15,824 nucleotides of DNA from UBA4416 sp044340865. GTDB lineage: Bacteria; Bacteroidota; Bacteroidia; B-17B0; Aurantibacillaceae. Within the stretch, counting starts at the first letter, position 1; each line of letters starts with the position of its first letter. The position numbers were made by a program, and so were the translations under genes. Where the stretch lies: the NCBI GenBank assembly GCA_044340865.1, contig JBIISW010000048.1, positions 1 through 15,824 of the forward strand, written 5' to 3'. The notes under the pieces were generated by a model. It saw nothing but the letters and a program-made list of their open reading frames with translations. It did no database searches and had not been told where the DNA came from. Below are positions 11,347-15,824 of the stretch, in pieces.

Positions 11347-13545
11347 TTAATTATTATCAATTCGAATCACATTTGTAACTCCTTTTACTTTTTTCATAAT
11401 TTCTATCAGATGATTTAAATGTTTGGCATCATGAACATAAACCATTATAGTGCCTTCAAATATACCGTCTTCTGTGTCAAATTTTATGGAGCGCATATTT
11501 ATATTTAACTGGCTTGAAATAACTTTAGTTACATTATTTACTAATCCAATTTCATCTGTTCCCATAATTTTAATTCCTGCTAAAAAAGAAATTAAATGGT
11601 CATTATTCCACTTTGCTTTAACAACTCTAAAGGCATAATTTGAAAGTAATTTTATAGCACTCGGACAATTCACGCGATGAATTAAAATACCATCGTTAGC
11701 TGAAACAAATCCAAATACATCATCACCAGGAATTGGAGAACAACAAGTTGATAATTTATAATCTAACTTTTGCATGTCATCACCAATCACAAGCATATCT
11801 GAACTTCCTCTTACATTGGTAACTAATTCATCAATATTATTATCTTTTTTTCGCGGTTTATGCTTATCAGGATCTGCTTTGTGTTCTACAAATTCTTTTA
11901 ACTCTTTTATGTCAACGTTTCCTAAAGCTACTCTATAATAGAGCTCAGCTAGTGAGGATAACTTTAAAAAAGACATAAATTCGTTGATATGATTTAAAGT
12001 ATAATCTAATTTAAACTTTAAAAATTTCTTTTCTAAAATAGCTTTTCCATCTTCCGCAATTCGTCTTCTATTTTCTTTTAATGCATTCTTTATTTTGGAT
12101 TTAGCACGAGCTGTAACTACAAAATTAATCCAATCATCTTTTGGAGTTTGTTTTGAAGACGTTAATATTTCAACTTGTTCACCACTCTTTAATTGATAAC
12201 TTAATGGAACCAGTTTATGATTTACTTTAGCGCCAATACATTGTTCTCCAACTTTGGTATGAATCTCAAAAGCAAAATCTAAAGCAGTTGCAGTCGAAGG
12301 TAAATTTTTCATTTCGCCCTTTGGTGTAAAAACAAAAATTTCATCTGCAAATAAATTAAGTTTAAAATCGTCAATAAATTCAAGTGCGTTAGGATCAGGA
12401 TTGTCTAACATTTCTCTAATGCGACGCAACCAAATTTCCAAATTATTTTCTTTTTCAATCGCAGCTTCTTTGTATTTCCAATGAGCCGCATAACCCATTT
12501 CAGCTAATTCATCCATTCTTGTGGTACGGATTTGAACTTCTACCCACTTTCCTTCAGGTCCCATCACGGTTGTATGTAAACTTTCATACCCATTACTTTT
12601 CGGCGTAGAAATCCAATCACGCAAACGATCCGGATTTGGATGATAAAAATCCGTAATGATGGAATATATCTTCCAACAATCAGATTTTTCCTTTTCCATT
12701 GTTGAATTAATGACAATTCTTATGGCAAATAAATCATAAATTTCTTCGAAAGGGACGCCCTTATTCTTAATTTTATTATAAATAGAATAAATTGATTTAG
12801 GTCTTCCAAATATTTTAAACTTAAATCCTTGTTCTTTTAAAATATCATTAATTGGATCAATGAAATTTTTAATAAACTTTTTTCGAACAGACTCCGTTTC
12901 TGCTAATTTTTGAGTAACGGTATTAAACCAATCTTCATCTGTGTATTTTAATCCTAAATCCTCTAATTCTGACTTTACAGAATTTAAACCCAAACGGTGA
13001 GCTAAGGGAGCATATAAATACAATGTTTCGCCAGCAATTTTCATTTGCTTATCACGCTTCATATGATCTAGCGTTCGCATGTTATGCAATCTATCAGCTA
13101 ACTTAATTAGGATTACCCTCACATCTTCCGATAAAGTCAATAACATTTTTCTGAAGTTTTCGGCTTGTACAGAAGAGGTTTGATCAAACACTCCCGAAAT
13201 TTTTGTCAGTCCATCAATAATTTGACAAACTTTATCACCAAACATTCCTTTAATATCATCAAGCGTAATATCAGTGTCTTCAACCGTATCGTGCAATAAT
13301 GCACAAACAATAGCTGTTGTTCCTAATCCAATTTCTTCTGCACAAATTTGAGCCACTGCAATTGGATGGTAAATATAGGGTTCGCCTGATTTTCGGCGCA
13401 TTTCTTTATGAGCATTGACTGATACTTCAAATGCTTTTCGAATAATTTCCTTATCGCCTGGTTCTAAGCGACGTTTGCATGCGTTTATTAAATTTTTGTA
13501 CCTACTTAAAATTTCTTTTTTTTCGGCAGCTAAATCTATTTCCAT
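11347..13545 (-). CDS. Bifunctional (p)ppGpp synthetase/hydrolase (Rel/SpoT type)
   Basis: The 732-residue protein makes and degrades (p)ppGpp, the stringent-response alarmone. Domains in order: HD hydrolase (about 40-200) with His60, His85-Asp86, Glu89-Asp90 and the LADRLHNMRT helix (Asp151/Asn155), all intact; synthetase (about 240-370) with GRPKSIYSIYNKI, STPKSNGYESLHTTV and VEVQIRT; TGS (about 405-470) with IFVFTPKGEM; a zinc-finger-like/helical part with STCCSPIPGDDVFGFV; and a C-terminal ACT domain. An intact HD site supports bifunctionality. ATG 13545 (MEIDLAAEKKE) is chosen over 13584, since the region between contains promoter-like sequence. It leads the rel, fur-like, purA run, linking starvation signalling, metal sensing and purine supply. 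Confidence 0.96.
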   Translation of the reverse strand: MEIDLAAEKKEILSRYKNLINACKRRLEPGDKEIIRKAFEVSVNAHKEMRRKSGEPYIYHPIAVAQICAEEIGLGTTAIVCALLHDTVEDTDITLDDIKGMFGDKVCQIIDGLTKISGVFDQTSSVQAENFRKMLLTLSEDVRVILIKLADRLHNMRTLDHMKRDKQMKIAGETLYLYAPLAHRLGLNSVKSELEDLGLKYTDEDWFNTVTQKLAETESVRKKFIKNFIDPINDILKEQGFKFKIFGRPKSIYSIYNKIKNKGVPFEEIYDLFAIRIVINSTMEKEKSDCWKIYSIITDFYHPNPDRLRDWISTPKSNGYESLHTTVMGPEGKWVEVQIRTTRMDELAEMGYAAHWKYKEAAIEKENNLEIWLRRIREMLDNPDPNALEFIDDFKLNLFADEIFVFTPKGEMKNLPSTATALDFAFEIHTKVGEQCIGAKVNHKLVPLSYQLKSGEQVEILTSSKQTPKDDWINFVVTARAKSKIKNALKENRRRIAEDGKAILEKKFLKFKLDYTLNHINEFMSFLKLSSLAELYYRVALGNVDIKELKEFVEHKADPDKHKPRKKDNNIDELVTNVRGSSDMLVIGDDMQKLDYKLSTCCSPIPGDDVFGFVSANDGILIHRVNCPSAIKLLSNYAFRVVKAKWNNDHLISFLAGIKIMGTDEIGLVNNVTKVISSQLNINMRSIKFDTEDGIFEGTIMVYVHDAKHLNHLIEIMKKVKGVTNVIRIDNN

Positions 13546-13623
13546 AGTTGAGTTCTGTATTCGAAAGATACAATTATAAATCAAAAAAAATCTGAATTAA
13601 GATTACAAGTTGTTGGCATTATA

Positions 13624-13659
13624 TTGTGAATAGTGGTATTTAAAAAAATCCTATTTTTG
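13624..13659 (+). promoter_or_regulatory. Promoter of the methyltransferase gene
   Basis: TATTTTTG at 13652-13659 matches TAnnTTTG exactly; TTG at 13624-13626 is a candidate -33 element but its 25 nt gap is long. Transcription would begin within a few bases of the ATG at 13665, so the mRNA may be leaderless. Confidence 0.5.
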
Positions 13660-13664
13660 TAAAA

Positions 13665-14336
13665 ATGAAACTACTTCAGTATACCTACTATTTTTTCCGT
13701 TCGCTTTGTTTGAGAGGTCCGTTAAATACGTTTAAATTATTGTCTTATGAAAGATCATTTGAAAAAAAGTTTAACATTAAAACATTATCTATAGTTAATT
13801 TAAAAGACTTAACACTCGCTGGAATTAATTCTTCAGAAAACCACCATTATCAAGGTGCTAGTTATTATATTTTATTTAAAGTTTTTGATGTATTGCCATC
13901 GGAGTTAAAAAACAAAGCAATCATTGATTATGGTTGCGGAAAAGGGAGGGCTCTATTCGTAGCAGAAGCTTGCGGTTTTAAAAAGTTAATTGGAGTTGAT
14001 ATTGCCAAAGAATTAATTGAAGATGCAAAAAACAATGAATTAGTTTACTCAAAAAAAAATATCAATAGTGAATTCATCTTTGAATTTGAAGATGCAACCA
14101 AGCATGTAATACCAAACGATGCTGAGGTTTTTTATTTTTTTAACCCTTTTGGAAAACAAATACTTCAAGACGTTTTAACGAATATAAAAAACAGTTTACT
14201 TAATCATCCACGAACTATTTATTGCATATATTTAAATCCCTTATATCATTCAATTTTTGAAGAAAATGGATTCAACGTTTACAAAACAATAAAAAGCTGG
14301 AGGTATTTAGAAGGAGTTATTTACAAACTTAACTAA
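13665..14336 (+). CDS. Class I SAM-dependent methyltransferase
   Basis: The 223-residue protein carries a Rossmann-like methyltransferase domain. Motif I is IDYGCGKGRAL (87-97), motif II is LIGVDIAKELIEDA (108-121), and the later FYFFNPFG (156-163) is the catalytic-strand motif. The first 80 residues, rich in Tyr, Phe and Leu, look like a helical cap for the substrate. Substrate is unknown; the family includes small-molecule and protein methyltransferases. The start is chosen at the first ATG, which keeps the LRGPLNTFKLL N-terminal helix. It faces a minus-strand gene across a 4 bp gap and stands alone on the plus strand. Confidence 0.88.
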   Translation: MKLLQYTYYFFRSLCLRGPLNTFKLLSYERSFEKKFNIKTLSIVNLKDLTLAGINSSENHHYQGASYYILFKVFDVLPSELKNKAIIDYGCGKGRALFVAEACGFKKLIGVDIAKELIEDAKNNELVYSKKNINSEFIFEFEDATKHVIPNDAEVFYFFNPFGKQILQDVLTNIKNSLLNHPRTIYCIYLNPLYHSIFEENGFNVYKTIKSWRYLEGVIYKLN

Positions 14337-14340
14337 TTCC

Positions 14341-14742
14341 CTATTTATCTAAAATAGATTTAATATTTGGTCGAAAATACAGATTACTTTTTAGGATTTT
14401 CCCATCTTCTCTAAAAATAGGATTTCCATTTTCATCTAATTTACTAAGGTTACTTTGTTGAATTTCATTAAACACTTCTTCAATTTTATGCTGTAAACCA
14501 TGTTTACAAATTGTTCCAAACAAGATATATAATTGATCGCCAATAGCATCAGCGATTTCAACTAAATCACCATTCTGACAAGCTTCTAAGTATTCGTCGT
14601 TTTCTTCTTTAATTAAATTATAACGCAACGTATAATCTTTCTCATCAATAAGTGTTGGCTCATTTGCATTTCCAATTTTAAAAGTTTCATGGAAATGATG
14701 AACATCCATTATTTTATCAAACAAAGGCTTTTTCGTTTCCAT
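14341..14742 (-). CDS. MazG-like nucleotide pyrophosphohydrolase
   Basis: The 133-residue protein shows the all-alpha NTP pyrophosphohydrolase pattern: EExxE at KEENDEY (Glu46, Glu47, Glu50) and ExxD at EIADAIGDQLYILFG (Glu62, Asp65, Asp69), which coordinate Mg. Family members hydrolyse (d)NTPs to NMP and pyrophosphate, often as house-cleaning enzymes. The C-terminus (FREDGKILKSNLYFRPNI) resembles that of small phage-like and bacterial MazG relatives. The start codon overlaps the stop of the OmpH/Skp-like gene by one base (TAATG), so the two are likely translationally coupled. The specific substrate is unknown. Confidence 0.85.
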   Translation of the reverse strand: METKKPLFDKIMDVHHFHETFKIGNANEPTLIDEKDYTLRYNLIKEENDEYLEACQNGDLVEIADAIGDQLYILFGTICKHGLQHKIEEVFNEIQQSNLSKLDENGNPIFREDGKILKSNLYFRPNIKSILDK

Positions 14743-15374
14743 TATTTTTTATTTTTTTTATTTTTATACTCTTGATTTATTCCTTTTAAAATATCGTTAG
14801 TGATATCTAATTTCGGATTTACTAACAAAATAGTAGGCATCATATCAGAATAAGACAACACATAATCAAACTTCCCATTGTTATACTTTGCTAAAAAATC
14901 TTTTACGTTTTTATTCAATTCAATATTCTTTTCCTCTAATTCAATTCCAAGATTTTGCATTTGAAGTTCTTTATTAGCGATTTCTTGTTGTTGTCTTTCT
15001 AAATTTGTCTTTTGCTTCATTAAGTCTGCTTCAGAAGCGATACCCGCTTGAGCAGATTGTTGAAACGATTCATAATCTTTTTGAAACCTTGTTGTTAACG
15101 TTTGCATTTGACTTTCAATCACACTCTTCTTCGATTTTAAAACTTTTGTAAAATCAGCAATATAGGCATAATGCTCATTAATACTATCTGTATTGATGTA
15201 AGCTATTTTAGCGTCAGCTAAATTAGAGGCACTTGTTACTATAATTGGATTTTTATTCTCAACTTCATTTTGTGATGAAACATCTCCAGAATTTTTTAAT
15301 GAATGAACCTGATAAAATAAAATTGCAACGGCAACTACTAATATTCCATTTATAATAAATGATAAATTTTTCAT
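14742..15374 (-). CDS. OmpH/Skp-like periplasmic coiled-coil protein
   Basis: The 210-residue product has an N-terminal membrane segment or uncleaved signal (about 6-22), a short linker, then IAYINTDSINEHYAYIAD, the usual start of OmpH/Skp-type proteins. A long coiled coil follows (about 80-165) rich in Lys, Glu and Gln. The C-terminal strand is FDYVLSYSDMMPTILLVNP, matching the compact Skp core. Skp binds unfolded outer-membrane proteins in the periplasm; here a retained N-terminal anchor would tether the chaperone to the inner membrane. It is coupled to the MazG-like gene downstream and follows the sugar-transferase gene by 54 bp on the same strand. Confidence 0.85.
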   Translation of the reverse strand: MKNLSFIINGILVVAVAILFYQVHSLKNSGDVSSQNEVENKNPIIVTSASNLADAKIAYINTDSINEHYAYIADFTKVLKSKKSVIESQMQTLTTRFQKDYESFQQSAQAGIASEADLMKQKTNLERQQQEIANKELQMQNLGIELEEKNIELNKNVKDFLAKYNNGKFDYVLSYSDMMPTILLVNPKLDITNDILKGINQEYKNKKNKK

Positions 15375-15428
15375 TTTTAAGTTTGTTTAGTGACGATAAA
15401 TATAAGCAATCATTAAAAAATAATGAGA

Positions 15429-15824
15429 TTATTTTACAATTTTTAAGACAGTTTTAACCATTATTCTTATATCGACGAAAAAACTTTGTTCTTCAATATA
15501 TTTTAAATTTAATCCTAGTTTAATAGGCATAATTTGTTTTATATAGGTCTCCTCTGGCGATGAAGATTGGGCTAATAAGTCATTCTCATTAAAAAATTGA
15601 AGTGATGCATAATCTGTAATTCCAGGTTTAACATTCAAAATGGTTAGTTGTTCTTTTGTATATAAATCAACGTATTTTCTCACTTCAGGACGTGGGCCTA
15701 CTAAACTCATTGTACCAAGTAATACATTGAAAAGTTGAGGCAATTCATCTATTTTATATTTTCTCAAGTAATAGCCCAACCGTGTAACCCTCGGATCTCT
15801 TCCTCCAACAGTTAATAATCCTAG
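15429..15824 (-). CDS. Undecaprenyl-phosphate sugar transferase (5' end outside window)
   Basis: The frame is open to the window edge, so the N-terminal part is missing; the first visible codons read LGLLTVGGRDPRVTRLG. About 131 C-terminal residues are visible: LRKYKIDELPQLFNVLLG, MSLVGPRPEV, LNVKPGITDYASLQ, and a helix LNLKYIEEQSFFVDIRIM near the end. These are signatures of bacterial sugar transferases (WcaJ/PglC type, Pfam Bac_transf), which place a sugar phosphate on undecaprenyl phosphate to start capsule, O-antigen or exopolysaccharide units. The missing part should carry the membrane anchor and the catalytic Asp-Glu pair. A surface-polysaccharide cluster probably continues beyond the right edge. 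Confidence 0.93.
   Translation of the reverse strand, partial: LGLLTVGGRDPRVTRLGYYLRKYKIDELPQLFNVLLGTMSLVGPRPEVRKYVDLYTKEQLTILNVKPGITDYASLQFFNENDLLAQSSSPEETYIKQIMPIKLGLNLKYIEEQSFFVDIRIMVKTVLKIVK

Noticed and set aside
11450..11638. Plus-strand frame inside rel/spoT
   Set aside because: It is antisense to the conserved ACT domain.
13610..13620. GTTGGCA near 13613 as another core site
   Set aside because: No partner core or stem lies within 200 bp; a 7-mer match is expected by chance.
1..15824. CRISPR arrays, tRNA or rRNA genes, and insertion sequences
   Set aside because: No regularly spaced direct repeats, tRNA-like folds, rRNA motifs or transposase frames were recognised.

Overview
The window looks like the chromosome of a low-GC member of the Bacteroidota, most likely a flavobacterium. 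Codons are AT-rich, genes are preceded by A-rich leaders instead of Shine-Dalgarno sequences, and several intergenic spaces carry the Bacteroidota -7 element TAnnTTTG. The housekeeping gene set (mitochondrial-type aconitase, pyrR/pyrB, a Rel/SpoT-Fur-PurA run, an OmpH/Skp-like protein) also fits.

Region A (1-4331) is accessory DNA and the most interesting part. It holds a GNAT acetyltransferase (5' end outside the window), a lipoprotein alpha/beta hydrolase, a Crp-like regulator with an atypical SDR and a PhzF-family enzyme, and a ParE/RelE toxin-antitoxin pair. The first three spaces between these gene groups are filled by 131-135 bp, GC-rich, imperfectly palindromic elements of one design: an outer core GCYAAC...GTTRGC, a 17-20 bp inner stem, and a 70-75 nt apical loop. 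They resemble integron attC sites. The ends of the two middle segments match each other (TTGGCAGTAATT at the start, AACTACTGCCAAC at the end), so the hydrolase and the regulator-SDR-PhzF group look like two cassettes inserted between the GNAT gene and the toxin-antitoxin pair. No integrase gene is in the window, so this would be an integrase-less cassette cluster or part of a larger array.

Region B (4332-7326) holds a short intergenic stretch with a terminator, a complete aconitase with its own terminator, and a cold-shock protein gene with a long leader and a strong terminator shared with the convergent pyrB.

Region C (7346-13545, minus strand) contains two nucleotide-metabolism groups. Transcription runs rel/spoT, fur-like gene, purA, then pyrR, a DinB-like gene, pyrB. 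This puts ppGpp metabolism and purine and pyrimidine synthesis side by side. The DinB-like gene sits tightly between pyrR and pyrB.

Region D (13652-15824) holds a SAM methyltransferase on the plus strand. On the minus strand are a MazG-like pyrophosphohydrolase overlapping an OmpH/Skp-like membrane-anchored coiled-coil protein, and the C-terminal part of an undecaprenyl-phosphate sugar transferase cut by the window edge.
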